A stretch of 64,000 nt of DNA from the NCBI GenBank assembly GCA_036874045.1, contig JAZBRI010000004.1, positions 2,852,001 to 2,916,000 of the forward strand, read 5' to 3'. The position numbers and the translations under genes are program-made. This document shows, in pieces, positions 37,727-50,800 of this stretch. The notes beneath the pieces were generated by a model, which was not told where the DNA came from, made no database searches, and saw only the letters and a program-made list of their open reading frames with translations. The DNA is from Cymodocea nodosa. Lineage: Eukaryota; Streptophyta; Magnoliopsida; Alismatales; Cymodoceaceae. How positions within the stretch are numbered: position 1 is the stretch's first letter; the number at the start of each line of letters is the position of its first letter.

Positions 37727-39111
37727 TCAAGTTTTTGTGGGATAAGATGCCAACTTGTTTATACCACAAAGGCCTGCAGGTTCCCCGTTGTTCCTCTTCA
37801 TCCTTATGTATCCATTCTCTCCCCATTTGGGTCCCCAGGAATTCTTGACTATGATGTAATCCTGGTCGTCGGACGACCCATATCCAACGGCCGCCACGCC
37901 GTGATCAAGCTTGGTGCCACAGTTCCCGTCGTAAACTCCCTGCAGGTTGAAAAAGAAAAAGCCCTCAGACATCAATCAATCAACCAATAAATAACATCAG
38001 AAAGGAATGACATGATACCCCGGTGTAGAACTGGAAATCTCTACCAGAGGCTTCGATGGCAACGCTCACGGGCTGGTGAGCAAGCGCCTTCATGAGCGCC
38101 TCCTCGTCGTTGGTTGGTACGTCTTCGTACCCACCAATGGTCACGACTTCCAGGTCTCTCTGTGAAAAGCACAGAGTTTCCAAGCTATTCAGAAGTTCTT
38201 GACTCCAATGGCCAACCACAGCCTTGCCTAGTATGTATATATATATGCCCTTCATCTGTTTGATTAATTACCTTCATTGGTTCACACGTTCCCTCCTCCA
38301 TTTGATAGGGGTAATCGCCTTCGGTGTGGAGTCCTCCATTGGCACTGATGTACTTGAAGGCGTAGTCCATGAGCCCTCCCCTGCAGCCACTGTTGAACTC
38401 GGTGTCACAGTCGATCAGCTCTTGCTCGGACAGGGAGGTTAGATTTCCGGTGACGATCTGGTTGATTCCCTCCACGGCAGCCACCGTCGAGAACGCCCAG
38501 CAACTTCCTGCTCATATGTTTCACTACACATACCCAAATATAGCAAGCTCACTACATGACTACACACACCTACACATACCGCAATCGCCCTGGTTCTTCA
38601 CTTTCGTGACAGCTCCCTTCTCCCTCCAGTCGACGGATTTGGGCACAACCCCCACGCCTGCGTACCTGAAAGGCTGGAGGTCTTCGGAGTAGTCTCTCCT
38701 CCTCCTCCTCCTCCTCCTCCTCATCATCATCCTCTGGTACTTGTGCTTCACACCACCGGGGATGTACCTTGCCTTGAACTCCTCGTGGCTCAGGTCGGCG
38801 TACTCGTTGAGGCCAAGCCAGTAGCTGGTCGTCCTCCTGTTGGTCTCGTCTACATGCTTCAAGTTGTCCTTAAAGACCTCGAACCTCCTCCACTTCTCCT
38901 CCTGGGTCGCGTACGTCTTGCCGTGTCTGCTCGTCCACGTCTCGAACAGCTTGAGGAGGCTGCCGGGAGAAGAAAGGTCATCCGGCGAGTAGCCGACGAT
39001 GGAGAATCCCTTGAGGAGGGCAGTGCATGATGTGAAACAGCACGTGCCAACAAGGAAGAAGAAGGCGACGAGGAGGTGGAGAGACTGGTTCATCTCGCCC
39101 GCTCTAGCCAT
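37727..39111 (-). CDS. XCP1: Papain-like cysteine protease, xylem cysteine peptidase (XCP) type
   Basis: XCP proteases are C1A peptidases that break down cell contents in vacuoles of differentiating xylem vessels; some act in immunity. Four exons: 39111-38580, 38507-38272, 38159-38019, 37939-37727, giving a 373-aa prepro-enzyme. A signal peptide covers about residues 1-30. The I29 pro-domain shows the ERFNIN pattern ([21 protein letters not shown] region, 71-91, quoted in parts) and [11 protein letters not shown], typical of XCP. Mature enzyme likely starts at V156 (VPKSVDW). The catalytic set is complete: Q174 (KNQGDC), C180 (GSCWAFS), H316 ([11 protein letters not shown]) and N336 ([11 protein letters not shown]). 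[12 protein letters not shown] and [21 protein letters not shown] are XCP hallmarks. There is no granulin domain. Residues 128-139 are MMM followed by nine Arg, made by a trinucleotide repeat. Exon 1 is far richer in GC than the neighbours. Confidence 0.95.
38694..38731 (-). repeat. In-frame trinucleotide repeat encoding poly-Arg in XCP
   Basis: On the coding strand three ATG codons run into a block of AGG codons, giving Met128-130 and Arg131-139. It lies in exon 1, between the I29 pro-domain and the mature protease start. Such repeats change length easily by slippage, so allele differences are likely. Confidence 0.9.
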
Positions 39112-39165
39112 GGCCGGGGTGGGTGGTGATGACTACTGCTGGTGCATGCTCTGCCCTCCCCCTGT

Positions 39166-39172
39166 CTTTATA
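39166..39172 (-). promoter_or_regulatory. TATA box of the XCP gene
   Basis: TATAAAG on the minus strand lies 55 bases upstream of the XCP start codon, followed by a C/T-rich stretch with CA-type start sites. The spacing suits a short 5' UTR of about 25 bases. Confirmation would need transcript 5' ends. Confidence 0.6.
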
Positions 39173-41836
39173 GCGTTGCTTTCTGTATTTGTTTTCTTAA
39201 GAAATAATCGTATCATCAAGATATATTCTTCCAGATTACCTTTTGATGGAAATCAAACTTCAAAGTGCAGGGAAGAGGAAGAAGGGATTGGATGCCTTGG
39301 CTTGAAGAAGGGTACATTGAAAACGTGCAAGCATGGTATGATCGATGACGACAAGTGCTTCTTGCTGCTACCACCGACGTAGATTAGCCAACAAGACGAG
39401 CCATTGCATGCCTTCCGGTGATTGCTGCCTTTCCATGTCAAGCCTTTTGCCACACTCCACCTTGGGTTGGATTGGACTGGGTTGGGATGGAATAAGTTTC
39501 TGATTTTTCTCTCTTGCTTTTGTACGTTTTTACTCTCCCTTTTGTTGTCCCTAGTTATACATAGGAAATGATGAAAAACACTAAAAAAGAAAATGTTTGA
39601 AAATTTTAAATTAGATGTTTGTATATCAAATGATTTTTCGTTATTTTTTTTAATATTTATTTATTTTTTTCATTTTTTAACTTTTTGATCTTTAAAATTG
39701 ATAGAAAATAAAAAAAAGAAAATATAAATTATCACAGAATAATTAATAACATGTAATTTTGATATAAAAATTATTTATATCTTTAATAGATGAGAATTGA
39801 TATTATGAAAAATACGTAAAATAATAATAAAGATATATGAAATATATTTTATGTTATAATGATTATCATAAATGACTTTATCTTGTATTATCTATATCAA
39901 ATTTTGTTATTTTCTATTTTGTAGATAAATATAAAAAATATTTAATTTATTAATTTTAATATTTTTATTTTATAAATAAACATGTATATTTTATATTTTA
40001 TGATTTTTCATTATTTTCTATTCTATGTACAAATACATGTATTTTAAATTTTATCATTTTCTATTTTATGTATAAATATCTTGATTTTCTATTAATTTTT
40101 TATTTTTTTTTCATCATTTTCTGTAATATTGTATTTTTTTTTTCTACGATTTTTCAATACATAAACACCCTTTTAAACTTATTAGGTGTTAGACTCTGTT
40201 TCGGTACTTGAAGAATTGAAGTTTATTAACCTTTAAGTTAATCGTTTATCTTGCAGACAAAAAGGAAAATCTTTTGTCAGATTACAATAATCATGAGTCG
40301 TAACTACGGATTTAAATGAATCCAACCACCTGTACAATTGTATTAGTTTTTTTTTTTAAGATTTGAGTTTTCAAAATTCATTTTACCCTAAATTATACCT
40401 GCGATTTCATTTAAGAATTATTCTTACTTTCAAATAACTTTAATTTGAGAACCTACCTTACATAAGAATCTACCGAGGATTTGTGAGAGAAATAAATTGT
40501 AAATCATTTAGACCTTTCTTAATAATAGTTGGAAAAAAATACTTAGAAAGTTTGTAGCTAAAAAATTGTATTTGTCAAAAAAGAGATTAATTGCTTTTAA
40601 TTGATTTTACTAAAAATTTTCCATGAAATTTGATTCAAGACTTACCTCACTTCCAATCAATTTTTAAGAAACTGATCCACATAAAGAATTTACTATATAT
40701 GGAAGTGTTTGCTAATGATTATTTTAGCTAAAAAAATACCTATTGTTTTTCAATAATCTTTACCAAACATGTATTTTCATTGTAACATCATTTTCTTTTG
40801 TTCTACCATGTATTGCCATGAAAATACACTAGTGTTTTTTTCAACAAACGTTACCAAATTAACGCGTATGAACTTAAGATTGTGATGAATTTTACCCACT
40901 CACTTGGAGTTGTTATTTTCCCAAACTTAATTATATATTTGTTCAAGTATGGACATTAAATTAATGATCAAAAGTCATCTAAAACATGCAACATATGTAT
41001 TTGTCTCTATCATACTGCTCAGTCAATTTACAAAAAAGACAGGTAGATTATTTCATGAAAGTATTTTTGGGGAAATTTTTTAATTACGCATTTTCATCCG
41101 AAAGCTCAGCCTGTAGAGGTTGACTACATTTTTAGTGATGCGTTGCATTGAACTTGGAAAGAAAGCACTGCACACTCAAAGGTTTAATGTAGAGACATTG
41201 TTGTTTTTTGACATTTGAATACAAACAAAAATAAAAAAGGTTCTCACCTTAGTTAATGCATGCGAGTAAAGAAATAAGTTTAGATTATTAAAATTAAGCT
41301 AATAAATATGGGAATATAGGGGTATGGAATTAACTAATGAATGGAATGATAAAATTGTGTAAGATCAACGGGTGGTGATTGTTCTGTTTGATGAGAACAA
41401 CTTGACTGTTAATTTTGAATCTAACTTACTTCAGAAGGAGATAAATATTGTGAAGGACAGTAATCAAAGTTAGTTTTGATCCTTTTCTTGATAATTTTGC
41501 TGTTCTTTTATTATGTTTATGACCTTTAAGTTCGTTTACTTTTCTTATATTATTTTACACGTTAACCATGAGACTTTTTCGAATTCATGGATGAGATCCG
41601 CTTTCAATGCGTTTTTAGTTAAAAAAAAAAAAAACTGCAGATTTTATTTAAATTTCTGCTATTTGTGCACGATCGAGTCACGATAGAATGCCATCCGTAG
41701 ATCGTCTGATCGGACGGTTATCAAGATCCAGCCCGTACTCCACGTTCGCGCGCATTCCTCCCCCATGACGACCTCCACCTCTTCCCATCCAAAGCCCTAG
41801 GGTCTTTTCTCCGCTCTGCTCTGTTCTTCGACGGAG
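39173..41836. other. Divergent intergenic region, XCP and MCRS1-like gene
   Basis: The two genes point away from each other across 2.7 kb, so both promoters lie here. About 39550-40190 is very AT-rich, with repeated TTTTCTATT-type and ATAAATAT-type motifs. Its ends (ATACATAGGAAATGATG near 39555, ATACATAAACACCC near 40155) suggest a miniature inverted-repeat element, but target duplications were not established. From about 41670 the sequence turns GC-rich towards the MCRS1-like start codon. No coding segment was recognised. Confidence 0.45.
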
Positions 41837-44800
41837 ATGGGCGCGCAGGCACCTGTGCAACCATGGATTCCCGAAGACGATCTCCTCCTGAAGAACGCCG
41901 TCGAGGTGGTGATTCTTCCAATGCGCCCCTACTTCTCCCCATTTTCTGTCTCCGTCAATTGGCTTCCCGTAGTTTTCGTTTGGTTCCGATTGTTTCCTTG
42001 AATTTTCATCCGTTTGTAGTTATTTGGCGTGGTATCTGTTCACTCTTATACCTGCCAACAGTTTATGGTGGTGGTAGGTGCGATTTGCCCAAGGGAATTG
42101 CTTAATTTTCATGCCTCTGATGTTTAAAAGGAATAGGGAGAAATACATGTATGCCTCGAACTAATACTGAGTGTAGTCCAACAATGTATAGCTGGTTGTT
42201 ATTATTATTATTCCTTTGTTCTCACGTACTCTATGTTCTACCTTGCGTTCTTGATAGGCTGGTGCCTCCTTAGAGTCATTAGCTAGGGGAGCTGTGCGCT
42301 TCTCACGCAAATTTACCATCCATGAACTGCAAGACCGATGGCATTCTATCCTTTTTGACAAGGATGTTTCAGAAAAGGTCTCAGACCAAATCACCGAGAT
42401 TGATCCTTCTGTTTCCAACAATCCCAAGTTCAGTAAAGCCTGCAGTTATCAGAAACAAGAGGCATATTCTGCAAAAAGGAAAACAGGAAGCTTGCGGAAT
42501 CTATATAATGGCATGCGGAAGAGAGTTTGCAATGTACCCCTTGATCACATGGCATTTGATTTTGATATGTTACCTGGTAACTGTCTCATTATGCAAAATG
42601 GTCATTGTGAATTGAATTCATCCGGGCAGCCATTTGGTTATTACTTACCAGATGGTGAAATTTCAGCCGATTATCACATCCAAGAAGGGAAGAATATTGA
42701 GGATGGTTCTCCAGAAGTTGTGGGGTTTGATCATGATTTTGCCAATGTTGATGGAACTTATTGCACTTTTAGTATGAACAATATGAATACTTTTGCTACT
42801 TGTGTTGATGGCGCTTCTCATGTTTTTCATACAGACCCAATGGATTCACTTCAATCTAGAGTTGCAGATGACACTCTATGCGAAGATAATTTGTCTGAAA
42901 ATCCTAATGAAGTCCCTTCCATGTCATGTAAGAATGATACAAAGCAAACTACAGATCATTGTCATGAGAAAATGATGGGAGCTGAAGGTGTTCATATATT
43001 TGAAAATCAATTGAACACTTCTCAGGGCTACACTGGTGTTCATGAAACAGAAGAATTTACAGGAATAAACTTTTGTGAAGATTGCATAGAGAATAAGCAC
43101 TGGTCCACTCCTGATCCAATGAATGACGCCCATGGAAATATATGCTCTGAATGCAAAGAACATCAGGATATCAAGTCAGATTCTTTTAACTGCAGTGATT
43201 CATTTCCCCAAGTAGCATATTCCCCACCATCATCTGGAATGCCTATCTGGGACATCGTTGATGGAATTCCTTCATATATTACATCGAGCCTTAAAGACAA
43301 AATTAGCCTTTCAGAATTTTCATCCTTGGTCCCCATTGAAGATGCAAAGGGCACTGTTAAACCAAAAGGTGATAGCGATCCTAAGGTTATCAATTCTTTT
43401 GAGAGAAATGCTGTTACTGTAACAGGGCCAGAGGATGATTTCTTGTCTGTTCCATTGGATGTTGCTGGTGATGGTGATGCATTATTTGTGGACAAAGATG
43501 AAAGATACATTGCAGACAAGTTCTGCATTGAAAGTTTGAATAATTTCTTAATGAGTCCTCCAGCTGATTTCTCTCATGATGACAAAACAATTACCATCTC
43601 TCATGAGTGCAATCTGAGTTCAGGAGGATCCAAAGATGCTGGTCAGCAGGTTCCCTGTGCACAGGACAATGGCGATTTTGGTACAGCACCAAATAGTCCT
43701 GATATGTCATCAAGACGCTTGAGTTCCACCAAACATTTTGAAGAGTTTGTTTTCTGTGTTCTTAACACTGAAGATCCTGATATTCCATGTAATGAACACA
43801 TTTTTCCAACTGTTATGGTTGGTTCTACAGAAATGAGTTCAGGTCCTGAGGAGACTTCCGTAGGACAGTCTTTGGAGTCTCTTATGGATGAAGGAAGAAC
43901 TAATGTCCTGAGTATATCAAGAAAAAAGGAGGAATCCACTGACCCCCCTGTTTCTTCCTCTTTAAACATGCAAACAGCAATTTCTGAAGCAGGTTACATG
44001 AAATCATTCCCTTGCACAAAATCTGAGCTCTTTGAGTATTCTGTTTTAGTTTGATTGCTGATAAAGCTGCTGTTGTCTAATTCAATGCATGATGTTCACA
44101 TTGTTCATCTCTGCTGCTCTTGTTGGATACAAGGGATGCAGGATTCATTATGTATCAATAATGATAGAACTCTTGCATTGAGGAAAACTTTTTTCTTGAT
44201 AAATGTCTCTTGATTTCTTTCTTGGAAAAACCAGGTGAGGAGTCTCGGGCTGCTACATTGTCTTGCATTGACTTATCTGGCAACTGTAAGCAGGAATTGG
44301 GGATGCCTTGTAATACACAAGTTTGCCTTCCTTCTCAGGTTGAATCAGATTGCAAAGAAATAGAATTGCTAAATACGCTACAAACTTCGCATCAAGAAGA
44401 AAAATATTCTGACAATGATCATGATGCACCATCCTTTTCTGATATTGAAGCATTGGTTGGTCACTTAGTCCTTTCTTTTGGTCGTGATTGAATTATTATA
44501 GCTCACAATTTGTTGTTTACTATCGCATTTATTTCAGTTTTTCTCATCTTTCTGTTGCATTGTATCTTGCACTTGCAGATTCTTGAAATGGATTTGGACT
44601 CTGATGATCAGGAATCACCTATTTATACTAGAGAAGGTATTGTAACACTATTTTTATAGAACATGTCCCTTATTACTCTTGCACTCTTCTATATGGGTGA
44701 CAAAAGAAAAAGAGAAATAAGTTACCATTTAGTTTAATTGAAGGGTAAACTAAGAAAAACTTATATGTCAATGCAAAGTAATTTTTAAGTGTTGGATAAA

Positions 44801-47800
44801 GTTAATGTTTACGATCTAGAGATTTGGGTAAGTACTTCAAGTATGCTTGAGAAAGATGTTAGACATCTAATACACCTGAATACTTAACCTCTCAGTCATC
44901 TCTATGAGGTTGGGTTATTATAGGCATCTTTAATGAATGACTAGTGCAAATTAGAGTTAAGTGAGTGCAAACTTATGTGTAAAATGAGTGAAAAACTTGT
45001 GAAATGATAGGAAAATTTGAGTGTTTGTGTATGTCGGAAAATGACAGGAAATTTTGATTTATTTGTATATATCAGAAAATAAAATGATAGAAAATAAAAA
45101 ATATAATTTATAATAAATTTTTAAAATAGTAAATAATAAGACAACTTAAAAGTAATATTTTAAATAATATAATATATATTAATTATATTTTTTATATTAT
45201 AGTAAATATAATATATAATACACAATTATTTTGTTATGAATAAACTAAATTCATAACATTATAATTTATAATATAATATTTATTTTGAAATGACAAGAAT
45301 TTAGATATTTGTGCATATCAAGAAATGTCAAGAGATGATAGAAAATACATTAACATTCAATTTTTAATATATTCAATACTATATTTTAAATATTATAATT
45401 TAAAAAGAAAAATTTTAAATAATATATTATATATTAGTAATTTATAATTAAAAAAAAAATTACATCGACCATTGACTTTACCAAGAGAAAAATTAAGTTT
45501 CACAAATTCACGTATAATATTTTGATTATTTATCCTTATACGTATGTATAATATGTCGCCCAAACCACCAGCTTCATCCTCGCTTCGTTCCTCCATAGCG
45601 TTGGCTTGATCGGGCAATAATGGCTCTCGGTAGGATCGATCGACCAAGGGGGAGCCGCCAAGCCTTGGTCCAGTGATCCCACCTCTCTTGCAGTGGCCGA
45701 GAAGAATAGAAAACCACTTGTCAGTACGACGGCGATGACTTCTGTAGACATGACTGTGGTAGCTGACAGCAGGTGGGCGAGCAATGTGACAGAAGAGGAA
45801 GTCGACTGGGTGATGTGTGTAGGTGGGCGATGCGAGGCGGGCGGGCGAGTGCAAGTAGTTGACGCGACGGAAGGAGGAAGCTAACTGGGCGACACACGTA
45901 AGCAAGCGATGCGAGGCGAGTGGGTGGGCAATGCGAGGCGAGCGGGTGCGGGTGGGCAGACGACGGAAGGAGGAAGTTGACTAAGCGACGCAAGGCATGC
46001 GGGCGAGTGTGGGTGGACAGGCAATGCATGTGGAGGGAGGGTTGGGATTGAGGCTATGGTATTGTCTGGAGGTTTCTTGTAAACACAAACCCTCCCTAAA
46101 AGTATTATAGTTATGGTATGTATGAGTGGCAAGTTAATCTAAGCAGGTAAGAGCAAGAGAATAAGTAGAAATGCAAGTATAAATATGTGCAATGTATAAG
46201 TATGTGAGTGATATGCATATATACGTGAGTAGATGAGATATGAGTGAATGACATATAGGTATTAGATGAGTGATATATCATGTAAGATATGATGCATGAT
46301 ATGGTTAGGGTATAACTAAACATGATTAAGATATGATTAATGTATGATTATGACATGCTTAAAACTAATATTGCATGATTAATGCATAATCAAATTTGAT
46401 TAAATCATGGTTAGTACGTGATTAAGATAAGATTAAATATGATAATACGTAATTAAGAGTGTGTTTAATGCATGATTAAGATGTGATTATTTTGATAACC
46501 TCTTTCAATGACTTAATAGGTATGGTTGTTTTAATATGCAAGATGATTTTTAAATATTGATTTTGAGTTATGAGAGATGTTTGCTAACATCAAGATCATT
46601 AATTACAAGAGATTCTGGTTTTGAACTATGGTGGATGGTTTTAAAATTATAGTTTTAAATTAGGGAAGGTGATTTTTTAACTTATGGTTTTAAATTATAG
46701 GAGAAGATTTTTAAACTATGGTTTTAAATTAAAGGACACATTTTTTAAGTTATGGCTTTAAATTAGGAAAGATGATTTTTAAGTTATGATTTTGAATTAG
46801 GGGAGATGATTTTAAAGTTATGATTTTGAATTAGGAGATGATGGTTTGATGAGGGATTAAATTAATTAATTTGAGGATTTAATTTGGGATTAAGTGTTTA
46901 AAGATTTAATTTAGTATTTTAAGGATTTGATTAGGGATTAAATTAATTGTTTCAAGGGTTTAATTATGATTTACTTAAGAAGTGAATTAAGTATTTTAAA
47001 GGTTTAATTACTTATTTTAGGGATTTAATTTAATGCTTAAATTAAGTGTTTTAGGGGTTAAATCATTATTTAATTAATGATTGATTTAAGTATTTTAAAG
47101 CTTTGATTAGGGATTAAATTATTATTTTTAAGGATTTAATTTAAGGATTAAATAAGTGTTTTTAAAGATTTAATTTGAGTATTTTAAGTATTTAGTGATT
47201 TAGTATCTTTATAAGATGATTTAATTAAGTCGTCTAGGCGTTTTGTTTAAATGATTAAGTAGTTTTAATTAATAGTTAAATTTGCTATTTTTAAGTAATT
47301 AAGTATTTTCAATGATTTCATTAGGTATTTTAATTAAGTATTTTATGTGATTTAATTAATTAAGTGTTTTGTGTGAATGGTAAATAGTATAAAAACAGAG
47401 AGCAGGACAGACACAATAGGTGAGAGAGACAATCTGATATCAAACAAATTTGACTAATCATTAAGCTTAAAGTGGAGTGTTAACAGATATACTTGAAAAG
47501 TTGTGTTCAAGTAAAACATTATACTTGTCTGAAACAATTCTCTTGAATTCAATTTGTTTACTCTTGAAAGCACAACTAAGGTCCTATAAAGTGTTCCCAC
47601 TTTTGTGGGTGTATGCATATCATGTCACAATTTTTCATCATGAATTCTTCTTAGATCGATTGCACTTATCAAAGGACATGGATTTTGGTGATGCTTAGTA
47701 GGATAGCAAAACCTTATAGAATGCATTAATTGAAATTGGATAGAAATGATGATTTGCACATATTTAATCTAAATATTCTGATTATCTATTGCTATATGTT

Positions 47801-50800
47801 TAGTATCAAGGTACCAACAGATTGATACCCGAAAGACTGTCATAAGATTGGAACAATGTGCTCTCTCTTGTATGCAGAGGGCTATTTCATCTCATGGTGC
47901 CTTTGCAATTTTTTATGGTCGATATTTGAAGTATTACATTAAGAAGACCAAGGTATGTCCAGTTTCACTATTATGCCATATGAGTGTATGATTATTAGAC
48001 AACTCTTAACAAACAATGGTAGAAGGAAAATTATTTGGTAGAAGGCTCAGAATCCTGTATTGATATTTTTTAGTTGACGAAGGCATATTCTATATGACTT
48101 AGTTGCAATGTGAGATGGTGATCGTATATGGATATTTCTTAAACATGTTTCATGTATTAATCATGTTGTGTATTGAATTATTAATGACATCAACTATCAT
48201 CTTGATACATCTTTTTTCTTTTCACAAACATGATCAATACATGATATTTTATATGTACACTTATATTATGTAATTTACATGATTATTCAACAAATACACC
48301 ACTAAGACATATTAACATATTAATGATTACTAAATTTTAAAATATTAATGATAACAGTGCATGAAATAGTTGGTAAAATTTAGAGTTATTAGCATGACGA
48401 TAATAACATAGTTTACAGTATCTTAATACATGCTAAAAACTCTAAACCCCATGCTAATAAATATGTTGATAATCAAAAAACTAAACAACTAATTTTGTAC
48501 TAACCATGCACTAATGCATACCATATGCTAATCATGTATGCATGATAATAACTGTTGTGCTTGTGTCTTGTGATTGAGACACTAAATATTAATCATGGCT
48601 TATTTGTGTTTGGTGTGTATACGTTATGTTTGTTTATACGACAGTGTTAGTAAATAATATGACACAATGCCTGGGTCTACATGTCAATGATATTTCCTGG
48701 ATATGTATCATAAATGAGTTATACCAATCTAATAAACCCATTTATTTATAAAATACATCTACAAATAAATGGTATCATATAACATTTTTCTCTATCAGTT
48801 CCTGTTCATTGTGTTTATCAGTATCACATTTTTTCAACTCAAAAATGTGTATCAAGATATATGTATTTCAAACCAAGAAGGTGTATTTTTGCATGGGGTC
48901 ATTTTTTATAGAGGTGCCTCTATATCCCTCTATAAATACATAAGAGGGTAAAACTAACCATATAGATTTTAAGATTAGATGATTATAAATTCATGGTAAA
49001 AATTTTACTAACATTGAATAAGTATTGGTTTTGACCTAAATGTCTTAAAATTGAACAATTTTTGTTAAATTTCACCTATTGATTTTTGAATAAAAAAATC
49101 TTAATGGATATAACTTAGATAAGTTGACATTTTAATATATAATATATTGTACCATTATAGATGATTTTTTCATTTTTTAAAAGAATGCAGTTTTACTGTT
49201 GGCACGCATGGTGCCTAAAAGTTATGTGATCACATGACCTTTCTATTTTTTTTTTGGTATAAGAGCCTTTCATTTTTTGTCATCATAGTTACATCCATCA
49301 TCTACCCACAAGTCCCTTTGATCTAGGAAACTTTGTGATCATTTTTATCACTAAAAGAAAAGTTTTATTTATTTGTAGTTGCAGAAATGCCACAATTAGA
49401 GAACATGAGCTTTGTGTTTATATATTTGGCTTTTGTGGAGGGTGACTACATACATTTCATCATTGATTCTTCTTTGTAGTTTCGACTGTTGTAAAATTTT
49501 TCTTAAGAGGTTTTGATAATATAAAACTTAATATTGTATATTGGTAGAAAATGTATATTAATTATAAGGAAAATGAAAAAAGTAAAAACCAAGTAAAGAA
49601 AATCAAGATGAAAATGCAAAACAAGCAAAAAGCATGTGAAGACCAAGATAAGTTAAGTGAAGGTGGTGAACTTAAAGAATGGTCAAAGATGCATGAAGAC
49701 TAAAATTATTGATGTAATAGTATGTATGTCTATAGGATATTTTGTAATCCTCTTTGATGTGCTTTCATACTAAATTATTATATAGGACATGTAAGATAGA
49801 TGCATGCACTTAGATTAAACACTTAGTATATTTTATTTATGCATCTAGTCTTGTAGTTAGAATGCCCCAAAATTGGATCACCTTTTTTGTGAAATAGATC
49901 ATCATTTTCTAGGTCAAAAGTGCAGTTAACCCCAATTTTGAGTGTGGTGCTAATAAAGTGTAGCCAATTATAAAGCCTTAGTTTTAATAAAATGGCATTT
50001 TCTTCTTCATTTGTTTTCTCCTTCATTTTCTTCTAGGCATGTCATCATCCAACATAGAAAAGTTGTCACTTAGTACCAAGTAGTGATTGGAAAATGAAAC
50101 TAGTGTTCATATATTTCAAGGGAGATGACTCATCGATGGAGGTGGGATGAATCATTAAGGAGAGGAGATAACTCATCGATGGAGGTGGGGTGAATCATTA
50201 AGGAGAGGAGAGGGTGATCCGTTGGGCACTTTGTATAATTCAATTCTTCCTAGTGCAGGACGTGGCTGGACATGTCCTTGACTGGTCTTCCTATTTAATA
50301 GGAGGTAATGGTAGGCTTATTAATAGTTTCCCGTTATGAATGCATAAGTACCAACATGTGGTTCAATGCATTTCTATAAATAGGTGAATCATTCACCCCT
50401 TGTAAGAACAGGCGAAGGAAAGGAAATCTTTGAGGGGAGTTTTTTTATCTCTTTGCTTAGCAAAGGGGTTTTTCTCCACCTCACTTTAATTCTCTTGCTC
50501 TGTCTCTCTCTTCTCTCTCTCTTGTTCATTCCACCTAGTGCATGCAACACGTGGGATCAGAGGGGTTTAAGAAGACACACATGAAGGTGGAAGAGGGGGT
50601 GAATCATTAGTTGAGGTGGGATGAATTGTTAATGGAGGAGATGGTTTAGGAAGACACACATGAAGCTCCGAAAAATTGTGTCATCTGACCCTAAACCGTG
50701 CTTCTTCTCTCCAAAATCCGTTTGGACAGCTGAGATTTAATCTTAGCCATCCAATGTTGGCACCGACAACTTTGTTGGCTGTTGGTGCCAACATTTGTTG

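Noticed and set aside
37592-37990. 132-codon plus-strand frame
   Set aside because: Antisense of XCP exon 4.
43993-44054. Continuation of the MCRS1-like exon 2 frame to its stop
   Set aside because: A phase-1 donor at 43993 joins exactly to the conserved downstream exons; ending here would lose the FHA domain.
45393-46029. Minus-strand frames of 170 and 102 codons rich in Ala, His, Leu and Pro
   Set aside because: They run through the GC-rich repeat array and show no recognisable domain.
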